DNA of 64,000 bases. Source: CAG-791 sp963658695 (GTDB lineage Bacteria > Bacillota > Clostridia > Lachnospirales > Lachnospiraceae). The stretch is from positions 1 through 64,000 of the forward strand of contig CAVKRN010000004.1 in NCBI GenBank assembly GCA_963658695.1. Direction: 5' to 3'. Every line of letters begins with the position of its first letter. The stretch's first letter is position 1. Positions 26,570 to 35,051 of the stretch are shown piece after piece. Under the pieces are notes generated by a model. It was not told the origin of the DNA, did no database searches, and was given only the letters and a program-made list of their open reading frames with translations. A program made the translations under genes and the position numbers.

Positions 26570-27484
26570 ATGAACGAAACCATGAAGCGGCGCATCCGCA
26601 ACGCGGAGTGTGTCAACAATATCATGACCGGTGTATTCTACGGCGTCGGCGGATTCTTTCTCATGCTGATACTGGTGCTGGCGGGATACATCATTGTGCG
26701 AGGGATTCTTAGCTACTATCCGGGCGTTCTGTCCTTTACCTCGGAGGGCATCGGAAATCAGCTGTTCAACACGGTATATCTGGTATTTCTTTCTCTGCTC
26801 ATCAGCGTGCCGATCGGCGTTCTGGCGGGTATTTACATGGCGGAGTACGCAGGGAACAACAAGGGGACGAAGTTCATTCGAATCTGTATTGAATCCCTTT
26901 CCTCCCTTCCTTCCATCGTGGTCGGACTGTTCGGCTATCTGGTATTCATTCTGATGACGGGCGCAAAGTGGAATCTGATGGCAGGTGCTTTGGCCGTTTC
27001 CATCCTGAGCCTTCCGTCGATCACGACAACGACAGAGGACGCGATGCGCTCTCTTCCGAAGAGCTATAAGCAGGGCTCAATGGCACTGGGGGCGACGCAC
27101 TGGGTTAGTATCGTGAAGGTGCTTCTTCCGGCCTGCCTTCCCCGCATCATCACGGGCGTGATTCTGGCAGCGGGGCGTGGCTTCGGCGAGGCAGCAGCAC
27201 TGTTGTATACTGCAGGTCAGAGTACAAGACTGAACTGGAGCAACTGGGATCTGACATCCAAAACCTGTCCCTTGAACCCGTTCCGTCCCGGGGAAACGCT
27301 GGCACTTCACATTTGGGTCATGCGAACCGAGGGTGCGTTGAATGCGAATTCGGAGAACATAGCAAACTTTTCGGCGATGATACTGGTGCTGCTGGTCCTT
27401 GTTTTCTCTTTGATTGCAAGAATTATGACGCGGCGCATCAATGAGAAGCAGTCGGGCACACAGAAAAAAGTTCGTCAGCAGTAG
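26570..27484 (+). CDS. pstA: Phosphate ABC transporter permease PstA
   Basis: A 304-residue second membrane subunit of the Pst transporter with six helices. Diagnostic stretches are IYMAEYAGNNKGTKFIRICIESLSSLPSIVVGLFGYLVF and the loop SYKQGSMALGATHWVSIVKVLLPACLPRIITGVILAAGRGFGEAAALLYTAGQ. It is preceded by GAAGGGG and followed by pstB after 15 bases. Expression is expected to rise in phosphate starvation through the shared promoter. Confidence 0.95.
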   Translation: MNETMKRRIRNAECVNNIMTGVFYGVGGFFLMLILVLAGYIIVRGILSYYPGVLSFTSEGIGNQLFNTVYLVFLSLLISVPIGVLAGIYMAEYAGNNKGTKFIRICIESLSSLPSIVVGLFGYLVFILMTGAKWNLMAGALAVSILSLPSITTTTEDAMRSLPKSYKQGSMALGATHWVSIVKVLLPACLPRIITGVILAAGRGFGEAAALLYTAGQSTRLNWSNWDLTSKTCPLNPFRPGETLALHIWVMRTEGALNANSENIANFSAMILVLLVLVFSLIARIMTRRINEKQSGTQKKVRQQ

Positions 27485-27499
27485 AGAGAAGGGAAGAAG

Positions 27500-28258
27500 A
27501 TGGAAGAGAACATGAAGTTTCAGATTAAGGATCTGGATCTGTATTATGGAGAGTTTCAGGCACTGCACAAGATCTCCATTGACATTCCGGCAAACGAAAT
27601 TACAGCACTGATCGGCCCCTCCGGATGCGGCAAATCTACGTTTCTGAAGACCCTGAACCGGATGAATGATCTGGAGGACGGTGTCCGGATTGAGGGGGAT
27701 GTGAGGCTGGACGGTGTGGATATCAACAAGGATATGGACGCCATCGAGCTCAGGAAGCGCGTCGGCATGGTGTTCCAGCAGCCCAATCCCTTTCCGAAGA
27801 GCGTATATGAGAATGTTGCCTACGGACCGAGGATCAACGGCATTCATAAAAAATCGGAGCTGGATGCCATCGTAGAAAGAAGCCTTCGGCAGGCAGCTAT
27901 CTGGGATGAGCTGAAGGATCGCCTGCACAAGAGCGCATTGGGGCTTTCCGGTGGTCAGCAGCAGCGCCTTTGTATTGCAAGAACGTTGGCCGTCGAGCCG
28001 GAGGTGATTCTGATGGATGAGCCTACCTCTGCATTGGATCCGATTTCTACGTCCAAGATTGAGGACCTGGCTATTGAGCTCAAGCGCAATTACACCATCG
28101 TCATTGTTACGCATAACATGCAGCAGGCAAGCCGCATTTCGGATAACACAGCATTCTTCCTTCTGGGCGAGCTGATTGAGTACAACAAGACGCAGAAGCT
28201 CTTCTCCATTCCTTCGGATAAGAGAACAGAGGATTACATTACGGGACGCTTTGGCTGA
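27500..28258 (+). CDS. pstB: Phosphate ABC transporter ATPase PstB
   Basis: This 252-residue ATPase powers the Pst transporter. Walker A is GPSGCGKST (about residue 40), the signature is LSGGQQQR, Walker B is VILMDEPTSALD and the switch His is in VTHNMQQASR. The NRMNDL segment after Walker A and the GMVFQQPNPFP Q-loop are typical of PstB. Its length is normal. It lies between pstA and phoU with short gaps. Confidence 0.96.
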   Translation: MEENMKFQIKDLDLYYGEFQALHKISIDIPANEITALIGPSGCGKSTFLKTLNRMNDLEDGVRIEGDVRLDGVDINKDMDAIELRKRVGMVFQQPNPFPKSVYENVAYGPRINGIHKKSELDAIVERSLRQAAIWDELKDRLHKSALGLSGGQQQRLCIARTLAVEPEVILMDEPTSALDPISTSKIEDLAIELKRNYTIVIVTHNMQQASRISDNTAFFLLGELIEYNKTQKLFSIPSDKRTEDYITGRFG

Positions 28259-28275
28259 GCAAGGGAGGCACTACA

Positions 28276-28959
28276 TTGAGAAATCGTTTTGATGCACAGC
28301 TGCAGCAGCTGAACAAAATGCTGATTCATATGGGGGATCTGTGCGGAATTGCCATTGAGAATGCGACAAAAGCACTGCAGGATGGTAATATAGACATGGC
28401 CAACGACGTCATGGCGGCAGATGCGGAAATTGATCAGGCGGAACGGGAAATTGAGCGCCTGTGCCTGACACTTCTCCTGCAGCAGCAGCCGGTGGCAAGA
28501 GATCTGCGGCAGATTTCCGCGGCGCTGAAGATGATTACAGATATGGAGCGTATCGGTGACCAGGCCTCCGACATTGCCGAGATCGTAGTCAGTGCGAAAA
28601 TGGCCGAGGCCACGGATTTTCCGAAGATCGTGGAGATGAGCGTAGAAGTTACGCACATGGTAGAGAACAGCATTAAGGCCTTTGTGGATAAGAATCTGGA
28701 GCTGGCAGGGCATGTGGAGGCCAGCGACGATGTGGTGGATATGATGTTCGATTCGGTGAAATCGCAGCTGATTGACTACATCGGAGAGAATCAGGGACAG
28801 GCAGCGCATAAGGCCATTGATCTGATTATGATTGCCAAATATCTCGAACGAATCGGCGATCATGCCACCAACATTGCAGAGTGGGTCACATTCTCCATCA
28901 CCGGCGTGCATGAGGCGAAGTTGGATACAAAGCCGCCGTTTGAGGTTGATAAGGCGTAA
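28276..28959 (+). CDS. phoU: PhoU phosphate-signalling protein
   Basis: This 227-residue all-helical protein links the Pst transporter to the PhoR kinase and represses the regulon when phosphate is plentiful. It starts at TTG, 7 bases after GGGAGG. Two PhoU repeats, each a three-helix bundle, carry the metal-cluster motifs ERIGDQASDIAEIV (about residues 95-108) and ERIGDHATNIAEWV (about 195-208). It follows pstB by 17 bases and precedes the two-component genes. Confidence 0.95.
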   Translation: MRNRFDAQLQQLNKMLIHMGDLCGIAIENATKALQDGNIDMANDVMAADAEIDQAEREIERLCLTLLLQQQPVARDLRQISAALKMITDMERIGDQASDIAEIVVSAKMAEATDFPKIVEMSVEVTHMVENSIKAFVDKNLELAGHVEASDDVVDMMFDSVKSQLIDYIGENQGQAAHKAIDLIMIAKYLERIGDHATNIAEWVTFSITGVHEAKLDTKPPFEVDKA

Positions 28960-28981
28960 CGGGATTGCTGCGTGAATATGC

Positions 28982-29075
28982 GGTTACCGTGCATACGCCG
29001 GTGAAGCGATAGGGGCGTACCCGGATCGGACAACTCTGTCAGGATTCGTCGCTGGCTGGCGTGTGCACAGTAAAC
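28982..29075. repeat. Dispersed hairpin repeat, copies between phoU and phoP
   Basis: A clear copy runs from GATCGGACAACTCTGTCAGG (29024) through CGTCGCTGGCTGGCG to GTGCACAGTAA. The first 20 bases closely match the 40481 copy. A more degenerate stretch, GTTACCGTGCATACGCC, lies just upstream at 28983. Confidence 0.6.
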
Positions 29076-29118
29076 TGATGTGTGAACAGAAACTGCGCGT
29101 GTACAAAGGACAAGGCTA

Positions 29119-29790
29119 ATGATTTATTGCGTAGAGGATGACGAGAACATCCGCGATCTGATTGTATATACACTGGAGAACACCGGATTTCAGGCCAAGG
29201 GATTTGGCGATGGCAAAAGTTTTCGGGAGGCTCTTCGCATGGAGCGCCCGGAGTTGGTGCTTATGGATGTTATGCTGCCGGGAGAGGACGGAATTGCGCT
29301 TCTTAAGAGCATTCGCGGCGGGAATGAGACCTCTCGCATACCGGTGATCATGGTGACCGCCAAAGGGGCAGAGTTTGACAAGGTCAAGGCTCTGGATCTG
29401 GGGGCAGATGACTATGTTACAAAGCCCTTTGGGATGATGGAGCTGGTTAGCCGGATCAAGGCGGTGCTGCGGCGGAGCGGCGTAGGCACCGGAGAAGAGA
29501 ACATTCTGGCGCTGGGTGAGATTGCCATGGATACCAAGCGGCATCAGGTGAGCGTGTCGGGAGAGGCGGTAGCGCTGACGCTGAAGGAGTATGAGCTCTT
29601 GAAAAAGCTCCTGATGAATTCCGAGGTGGTTCTGACGAGGGATCAGTTGCTTGAGGATGTCTGGGGATATGACTTTGATGGTGAGACACGTACAGTGGAT
29701 GTCCATGTACGGACGCTGCGGCAGAAGCTTGGCGCGGCGGGTGACCGGATTGAAACGGTGCGAGGCGTCGGATACCGGATTCGGGTATAG
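29119..29790 (+). CDS. phoP: PhoP/PhoB-type response regulator
   Basis: This 223-residue OmpR-family regulator should bind the Pho boxes seen at pstS and at the Na/Pi cotransporter. The receiver domain (1-120) has the acidic pair Asp7-Asp8, the phospho-acceptor Asp50 in LVLMDVMLPGEDG, a Thr in MVTAKG and the Lys in DDYVTKPF. The winged-helix domain (about 130-223) has LTLKEYELLKKLL and the recognition region TVDVHVRTLRQKLG. It lies 160 bases after phoU, with repeats between them, and 42 bases before the kinase. Confidence 0.93.
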   Translation: MIYCVEDDENIRDLIVYTLENTGFQAKGFGDGKSFREALRMERPELVLMDVMLPGEDGIALLKSIRGGNETSRIPVIMVTAKGAEFDKVKALDLGADDYVTKPFGMMELVSRIKAVLRRSGVGTGEENILALGEIAMDTKRHQVSVSGEAVALTLKEYELLKKLLMNSEVVLTRDQLLEDVWGYDFDGETRTVDVHVRTLRQKLGAAGDRIETVRGVGYRIRV

Positions 29791-29832
29791 CGGTGCGTTA
29801 GGAATTGATTCGATTCCATAAAGGATGGATTT

Positions 29833-31161
29833 ATGAGAAAGAAAATCCAGAAGAGTATGTTCATGGTGATTGGTGTAACGCTGGCCATTGCGTATACCAT
29901 CACCATTTTTTTCGTGTATAGCAGAATCCGTTCTCTGGCACAGGAGAGTATCCAGAGAGTGGCGGAGTACACAGCAGCAGCGGTGAATATCTCTGGGGAA
30001 ACATATCTGCGCCGGTTGGATGATGTGGAGCAGAATACGCGTATTACGTTGATCGGTTCGGATGGCACAGTTCTCTATGATACGGTGCAGGACGAGTATT
30101 CGCTGGAAAACCATAAAAACCGTCCGGAGGTGAAGGATGCGCTCGCAAAAGGAATCGGGCAGGATGTTCGTCACTCGGATACGGTGGGACAGGATATGTT
30201 TTACTGTGCCATCCGACTGGAGGATGGAAATGTTCTTCGTGTGTCTATGGCGGTGCGCAGTACGACCAATACAGCGCTTACGCTGCTGCCGGTGATGGGA
30301 CTGATCGCGGCGGCAATGCTGGTCCTTTCTTATTTTATTGCAAAGCGTCAGGCAACCGCTCTGGTGCAGCCAATCAATCAGCTGAATCTGGATCAGCCGC
30401 TGAACAACGAAATCTACGATGAGATGCGGCCTCTTTTAAAGCGTATTGAGGAATCCAATCGAGCAAAGGAGGCGGTGGCGGAAATGAGGAAAGAGTTTTC
30501 GGCGAATGTTTCGCATGAGCTCAAAACGCCGCTGACCTCCATTTCGGGTTATGCAGAGATCATGCGCGACGGACTGGTGCGAGCTGAGGATGTTTCCAAG
30601 TTTTCGGATCGCATCTACCGGGAAGCACAGCGGATGCTGACGCTGATTGATGACATCATACAGCTGTCCCGTTTGGATGAGGGGAGATTGGAGCAGTCGG
30701 AGGAGCTTGTGGATCTGTTTGAGCTTTCCCATGATATTGTCAGCCGATTGGGCTCAAAGGCAACGGAGTGCGGCGTGCATGTGGAGCTGACGGGGGAATC
30801 CTGCAGCATATACGGCGTGCGAAGGCTCCTGGATGAGATGATTTACAATCTGACCGAGAATGCCATCAAGTACAACCACAGGGGCGGTCGCGTGACGCTC
30901 TGGGTTGGCAAGCTGATGAATACGCCGGAGGTCATTGTTACGGACAATGGAATCGGAATTGCCAAGGATCAGCAGGATCGGATTTTTGAACGGTTTTACC
31001 GCGTGGATAAGAGTCGTTCCAAGGAAACCGGCGGTACGGGCCTTGGCCTTTCCATTGTAAAGCACGGCGCAGAGCTGTCTCGTGCAGATATTAAGGTGAC
31101 ATCTGAGCTGGGGCGGGGAACCCGAATGGAGCTTGTGTTCCACCAGAAAGAGGGAAATTAA
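29833..31161 (+). CDS. phoR: PhoR-type sensor histidine kinase
   Basis: This 442-residue membrane kinase partners the preceding regulator. It has an N-terminal helix (about 9-30), an extracytoplasmic sensor (about 35-150), a second helix (about 155-175), then the dimerisation domain with His228 in FSANVSHELKTPLTSISGYAEIM. The ATPase domain follows: N box NLTENAIKYN, G1 VTDNGIGIA, F box FERFYRVDKSR and G2 GGTGLGLSIVKH. A canonical PAS domain is not obvious in the short juxtamembrane part, unlike many PhoR proteins. It ends the pst-pho block; a separate Pho-box promoter follows. Confidence 0.92.
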   Translation: MRKKIQKSMFMVIGVTLAIAYTITIFFVYSRIRSLAQESIQRVAEYTAAAVNISGETYLRRLDDVEQNTRITLIGSDGTVLYDTVQDEYSLENHKNRPEVKDALAKGIGQDVRHSDTVGQDMFYCAIRLEDGNVLRVSMAVRSTTNTALTLLPVMGLIAAAMLVLSYFIAKRQATALVQPINQLNLDQPLNNEIYDEMRPLLKRIEESNRAKEAVAEMRKEFSANVSHELKTPLTSISGYAEIMRDGLVRAEDVSKFSDRIYREAQRMLTLIDDIIQLSRLDEGRLEQSEELVDLFELSHDIVSRLGSKATECGVHVELTGESCSIYGVRRLLDEMIYNLTENAIKYNHRGGRVTLWVGKLMNTPEVIVTDNGIGIAKDQQDRIFERFYRVDKSRSKETGGTGLGLSIVKHGAELSRADIKVTSELGRGTRMELVFHQKEGN

Positions 31162-31168
31162 CAAAAGC

Positions 31169-31238
31169 TTTACGAGAACTTTACAAAGAAATGACATAGA
31201 TCTTACCTAGATTTTATCCGCTATCGTGCTACTATACC
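31169..31238 (+). promoter_or_regulatory. Five-unit Pho box and promoter of Na/Pi cotransporter
   Basis: TTTACG, TTTACA, ATGACA, CTTACC and TTTATC start at 31169, 31180, 31191, 31202 and 31213, an exact 11-base period. A -10-like TATACC lies at 31233-31238. This is the clearest PhoP-binding array in the window. Confidence 0.75.
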
Positions 31239-31284
31239 TTTTGGTAGGAAGAATGTAAGAAGTGTGTGAAGAAGGAGAGATCAT

Positions 31285-33009
31285 ATGTCAGATCTTGTAA
31301 CAACACTATTCGGTTTGCTGGGCGGTTTGGCTGTTTTCCTGTATGGAATGAATCAGATGAGCGAATCGCTGCAGAAGGCAGCCGGCGAGAAAATGCGCAG
31401 CATCCTGGGATTCCTTACGAAAAATCCGCTGATGGGTGCATTGGCAGGCGCTTTGGTAACGGCGGTGCTGCAGTCGTCCAGTGCAACAACGGTCATGGTG
31501 ATTGGATTTGTCAGTGCGGGGCTGATGGGACTGCCGCAGGCAATTTCGGTGATTTTCGGTGCGAACATCGGTACCACGATGACCGCGCAGCTTATCGCTT
31601 TTGACATCGGTGATTACATTTATCCCATTCTGTTCATTGGATTTCTTGTCCAGTTTCTTGCAAAGGATGAGAAGGTCAAGAACGTTGCCATGGTATTCTT
31701 CTCCTTTGGATTATTATTTGAAGGAATCCAGATCATGTCTTCGGTTATGAAGCCGTTGGCGGCCAGCCCGATCTTTACCGAACTGATGGGGAAAGTGCGG
31801 GATGTTCCTTTGCTTGGCGTTTTGTTGGGACTTTGCATGACGCTGGTGGTACAGTCGTCGTCTGCAACCATTGCGGTGCTCCAGAGCTTTGCATCCCAGG
31901 CGGGACCTGACGGCGTTTCCAGTGTGATCGGACTTGCCGGAGCGATCCCGATCCTGTTGGGAGACAACATCGGAACGACCATCACGGCGCTTTTGGCATC
32001 GGTAGGACAGAGCAAGGATGCCAAGCGGACGGCAGTGGCGCATTCCTGCTTTAATATTACCGGTTCTGCCGTGTTCATATTCCTGATTCCGTGGTTTGCG
32101 AAGTTTGTGGAATGGATTTCTCCGAAGGGTCCGGAGGTAGAGGTGATTTCCCGGCAGATTGCAAATGCGCACACCGCCTTCAATGTTGTCTGTACCATTG
32201 CGTGGCTGCCGTTGATCACACTGATGGTGAAGATTGTCTGCCGTATTGTACCGGATCGCCCGGTGGCTGGGGGTGTTGCAGAACCGGAAGGCCAGCCGAT
32301 GTATCTGGATCTTCGCATGGTGGCACAGCCGGAGGCAGCCCTGATTCTGGTTTCCAGAGAAATTGATCGCTGTGTCAAAAATGCAAAGACATTGATTCCG
32401 GACATGCATGAAGCAATTCTGGAGGGTCTTGAGGGCGGTACAGCTCCGTCCATGGAACGGAAGGCGGAGAAGGCTTATTTTCAATCCTATAAGAGCTGCA
32501 AAGCTGTGCAGAAAAGCGTGATTTCGTACATTACAGAGCTCTTCACCAGCGGATCGCTTACGGCGGATCAGGCGGATCAGACTTCCGGTCTTCTGGCGGT
32601 CATCACAAATGTGGATCGGATATCGGACCGCTGCAGCGACATTGTGACAGGTATATCGGCACTGCATAAAGAAGGGAAAACGCTGTCTAAGGAAGCCACA
32701 GCTGAGGTGGAAAAATGCTTTGCTGCAGCGGGCGGTCTTTATGAGCTTTCAACTGATCTTTTGTACGAGCAGGAATCATCCGAGATGGATTCGTCCCAGA
32801 TCAAAAAGGCCAGGAACAAGCTGCATAAGGTAGTGCGACAGTTCAACAAAGCACACTTAAAGCGCGTTGAAAAAGGTAAGTGTACAAAGGAGATGACAGG
32901 CATATACGCAGAGCTTCTCTACAATGTGGACCGCATTGCGGACAACTGCGTTGGAATTTCGGAGGAAGCGATCGATCATGCGGGGTGTCTGCAGATTTCG
33001 GCGATGTAG
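31285..33009 (+). CDS. Na+/phosphate cotransporter (NptA-like) with PhoU domain
   Basis: This 574-residue protein takes up phosphate with sodium. The membrane domain (about 1-320) has the duplicated NptA/Na_Pi_cotrans motif, LQSSSATTVMVIGFVSAGL and VQSSSATIAVLQSF, together with GANIGTTMTAQL and GDNIGTTITALL. From about residue 350 a cytoplasmic PhoU-like helical domain follows, with VDRISDRCSDI and VDRIADNCVGI. A five-unit Pho box upstream shows that it belongs to the phosphate regulon, giving the cell a second uptake route beside Pst. AAGGAGAG precedes the ATG. The stop codon abuts a dispersed hairpin repeat. Confidence 0.93.
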   Translation: MSDLVTTLFGLLGGLAVFLYGMNQMSESLQKAAGEKMRSILGFLTKNPLMGALAGALVTAVLQSSSATTVMVIGFVSAGLMGLPQAISVIFGANIGTTMTAQLIAFDIGDYIYPILFIGFLVQFLAKDEKVKNVAMVFFSFGLLFEGIQIMSSVMKPLAASPIFTELMGKVRDVPLLGVLLGLCMTLVVQSSSATIAVLQSFASQAGPDGVSSVIGLAGAIPILLGDNIGTTITALLASVGQSKDAKRTAVAHSCFNITGSAVFIFLIPWFAKFVEWISPKGPEVEVISRQIANAHTAFNVVCTIAWLPLITLMVKIVCRIVPDRPVAGGVAEPEGQPMYLDLRMVAQPEAALILVSREIDRCVKNAKTLIPDMHEAILEGLEGGTAPSMERKAEKAYFQSYKSCKAVQKSVISYITELFTSGSLTADQADQTSGLLAVITNVDRISDRCSDIVTGISALHKEGKTLSKEATAEVEKCFAAAGGLYELSTDLLYEQESSEMDSSQIKKARNKLHKVVRQFNKAHLKRVEKGKCTKEMTGIYAELLYNVDRIADNCVGISEEAIDHAGCLQISAM

Positions 33010-33049
33010 TAACAGTTCACCCGTCGCTGGCTGGCGTCGGTACAGTAAC
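33009..33049. repeat. Dispersed hairpin repeat, copy at cotransporter end
   Basis: GTAACAGTTCAC, core CCGTCGCTGGCTGGCGTC, end GGTACAGTAAC. It is the reverse-complement form of copy 1 in its arms and begins at the last base of the cotransporter stop codon. Confidence 0.65.
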
Positions 33050-33077
33050 GCGATGGAACCGGCATCAAAAGTTTAAC

Positions 33078-33106
33078 TTGACGTGCGCGGCGTAGAAATG
33101 TAAGGT
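33078..33106 (+). promoter_or_regulatory. Promoter of the Mn riboswitch transcript
   Basis: TTGACG (33078-33083), a 17-base spacer and TAAGGT (33101-33106). The predicted start lies a few bases before the riboswitch aptamer. Confidence 0.5.
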
Positions 33107-33111
33107 TGATG

Positions 33112-33340
33112 ATATGAAAAGGGAGTAGCTGCCTGGACAGTGTACCGTGCGTGAGAGGATTTGTGGCGCCTAGCCTCATCTCGGATTTCTTTTGAAATCC
33201 CGGTGTGGTTGGTACAGAAACGGTGCAAGGGCCAGGATCCGGCATCGTCAATACGGCCCAGATACAATAGTTTTATAAATCATGTATTAGGTCCGGTGTC
33301 GGAACAGAGGAGAGCTTGTGAATCTGGCGGCAAGACTTTT
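33112..33340 (+). ncRNA. yybP-ykoY manganese riboswitch
   Basis: The two conserved internal loops of this class are present in order: AAAAGGGAGTAGCTG (33117-33131) and ATCGTCAATACGG (33244-33256). The 3' aptamer strand is CAAGACTTTT (33331-33340); its CTTTT can pair with AAAAG at 33117-33121 to close helix P1. CCTGG/CCAGG pairing closes the long middle arm, which includes a GGATTTC/GAAATCC hairpin. The same CAAGACTTTT can pair instead with the terminator arm at 33358-33368, so Mn2+ binding would prevent termination (an ON switch). The middle arm is long for the class. Confidence 0.85.
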
Positions 33341-33380
33341 ATTGCAGGTAGATGCAGTAAAGGTCTTGCCGCTTTTGTTA
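33327..33380 (+). terminator. Riboswitch-controlled terminator
   Basis: GCGGCAAGACTTTTA (33327-33341) pairs with TAAAGGTCTTGCCGC (33358-33372), one G-U pair, followed by TTTTGTTA. It overlaps the 3' strand of aptamer helix P1. Confidence 0.9.
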
Positions 33381-33507
33381 TCCCTTCATGACTTTCGCAA
33401 AGCGCAAGATCCACTGGCTCTACCACATTGATAACGATTCGGAGACTGGCGGTTTGGCAAAGGTGCTCTGAATGGTTGTATCGATTCAGTATCTATGGAG
33501 GTATCAA

Positions 33508-34644
33508 ATGCAGCAGCTGATGGACTTGTTCGGCAACGTGACCAATCTGACATGGCAGATGGTCGCCATGTGGGGAATCGGCGGAATTCTCATATGGCTT
33601 GGAATTAAAAAGGAGATGGAGCCTACGCTCCTGGTGCCCATGGGGTTCGGTGCCATTTTTGTTAATCTGCCTTTGTCGGGGGCGGTGACACAGACTATCG
33701 ATGGAATTCTTACCGAGGGACCGCTGGATGTTCTGTTTAATTCCGGAATTTCCAATGAGCTGTTCCTTCTACTCTTGTTCATCGGTATCGGGGCGATGAT
33801 TGATTTCACGCCGCTTCTGGCCAACCCGACGATGATGCTCTTCGGCGCGGCGGCACAGTTTGGTATTTTCTTTACCTTGAGTCTGGCCACGCTCTTTGGG
33901 TTCTCGTTGCAGGATGCGGCTTCGGTCGGCATCATCGGTGCAGCAGACGGACCGACCTCCATTTTCGTGGCGGACTATTTCAGTTCCAAATATCTGGGTG
34001 CAATCATTGTTGCTGCCTATTCCTACATGGCACTGGTTCCTATCATTCAGCCTCCGGTGATCCGTATGATTACCACAAAGGCAGAGAGAACCATTCACAT
34101 GGACTATCAGGCAGGAAGTGTATCGAAGACGGCAAAGATCCTCTTCCCGATCTGCATTACGGTAGTGGCAGGCCTCATTGCTCCGCGCAGCGTGGCCCTG
34201 GTTGGCTTTTTGATGTTCGGCAATCTGATTCGTGAGTGCGGCGTGCTGGATTCCCTGTCGGATACCGCACAGGGAACACTGGCAAACCTCATTACACTGC
34301 TGCTGGGGATTACGGTTGCATCCCAGATGCGCGCGGAGAACTTCCTGAATGTGCAGACACTGTTTATTCTGCTGCTGGGACTGGTCGCGTTTATTTTCGA
34401 TACGGCCGGCGGCGTGCTGTTCGCGAAGATCCTGAATCTGTTCCTGAAAAAGAAGATCAATCCGATGATTGGTGCCTGCGGAATTTCTGCCTTTCCGATG
34501 TCGGCCCGCGTGATCACACAGATGGGCCTGAAGGAGGATCCGACCAATGTCCTGATCATGCAGGCCACCAGTGTCAATGTATCCGGACAGATTGCATCGG
34601 TTATTGCAGGCGGACTGCTTCTGAGCCTGATTCCGCTGATGTAA
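33508..34644 (+). CDS. Stand-alone Na+-translocating decarboxylase beta subunit (OadB-like)
   Basis: This 378-residue membrane protein belongs to the OadB/GcdB/MmdB family, which couples decarboxylation to sodium export. The ATG at 33508 has GGAGG 6 bases upstream. Family motifs are intact: IIGAADGPTSIFVADYFSSKYLG (the Asp of the ADGPT motif), AAYSYMALVPIIQPP and SVNVSGQIASVIAGG, which carry the residues implicated in Na+ binding. No carboxyltransferase alpha subunit or biotin-carrier gene is present nearby; only a tiny OadG-like gene follows. The gene lies 128 bases downstream of an Mn2+ riboswitch terminator, so its expression probably rises with manganese. It may be part of a pump whose alpha subunit is encoded elsewhere, or it may have a different transport role. 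Confidence 0.88.
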   Translation: MQQLMDLFGNVTNLTWQMVAMWGIGGILIWLGIKKEMEPTLLVPMGFGAIFVNLPLSGAVTQTIDGILTEGPLDVLFNSGISNELFLLLLFIGIGAMIDFTPLLANPTMMLFGAAAQFGIFFTLSLATLFGFSLQDAASVGIIGAADGPTSIFVADYFSSKYLGAIIVAAYSYMALVPIIQPPVIRMITTKAERTIHMDYQAGSVSKTAKILFPICITVVAGLIAPRSVALVGFLMFGNLIRECGVLDSLSDTAQGTLANLITLLLGITVASQMRAENFLNVQTLFILLLGLVAFIFDTAGGVLFAKILNLFLKKKINPMIGACGISAFPMSARVITQMGLKEDPTNVLIMQATSVNVSGQIASVIAGGLLLSLIPLM

Positions 34645-34687
34645 GGGTGTACTATAAATCTGCTTGATGTTAAAAGGAGAACAGCAA

Positions 34688-34822
34688 ATGCTTGCGAATT
34701 TTATGGAATCGTTAAAGGTTATGGGCTTTGGTATGCTTGGAATCTTTGTGGTGGCAATTGTTCTGATTGTCATTATGAAGGTGTTGACGTCCTTATTCCC
34801 GGCAAAAAAGGAAGAGGAATAA
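34688..34822 (+). CDS. OadG-like small gamma subunit
   Basis: A 44-residue protein reading MLANFMESLKVMGFGMLGIF at the N-terminus, then one hydrophobic helix (about 13-34) and a charged PAKKEEE end. The N-terminal pattern Met-Glu-Ser-Leu-x-x-Met-Gly-x-Gly-Met-x-Gly-Ile-Phe followed by a single helix is that of the small gamma subunits of sodium-pump decarboxylases. AAAAGGAGA lies 7 bases before the ATG, and the gene follows the OadB-like gene by 43 bases. It lacks the Pro-rich, His-rich zinc-binding tail of longer OadG proteins. Confidence 0.75.
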   Translation: MLANFMESLKVMGFGMLGIFVVAIVLIVIMKVLTSLFPAKKEEE

Positions 34823-34855
34823 ATCAAAGATATAGGTAAGGATTGGGAACGGTAA

Positions 34856-34898
34856 GGCCGGCCGGGATCTCCTATGCAGGAGATCTTGGCCGGCTTGT
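34856..34898 (+). terminator. Terminator of OadB-like operon
   Basis: GGCCGGCC-GGGATCTCC pairs with GGAGATC-TTGGCCGGC around TATGCA; very stable. The downstream T-tract is short (TTGTCGTT). Confidence 0.75.
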
Positions 34899-34904
34899 CG
34901 TTGC

Positions 34905-34973
34905 ACAACCGCACGCCGGCGACGGGTCCTGGTACATACATCCGCCACCCTGTCGCTTAGCGAGGATATACCG
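34905..34973. repeat. Dispersed hairpin repeat, copy upstream of papain-type gene
   Basis: CGCCGGCGACGGGTCCTGGT, followed by ATCCGCCACCCTGTCGCTTAGCGAGG. The GTCGCT core and ACCCTG arm match the 17282 copy and, inverted, the 40443 copy. Confidence 0.55.
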
Positions 34974-35051
34974 CAATCATAGGATTGTGTGATTGCTGGA
35001 AAAAAAGTTATAATCACTGATGTATACCGTGGAATCGGTGGAAAGGGGACA

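Noticed and set aside
33050..33380. Other RNA classes (SRP RNA, c-di-GMP, cobalamin) for the region before the OadB-like gene
   Set aside because: Their conserved cores are absent, while both yybP-ykoY loops and the matching terminator are present.
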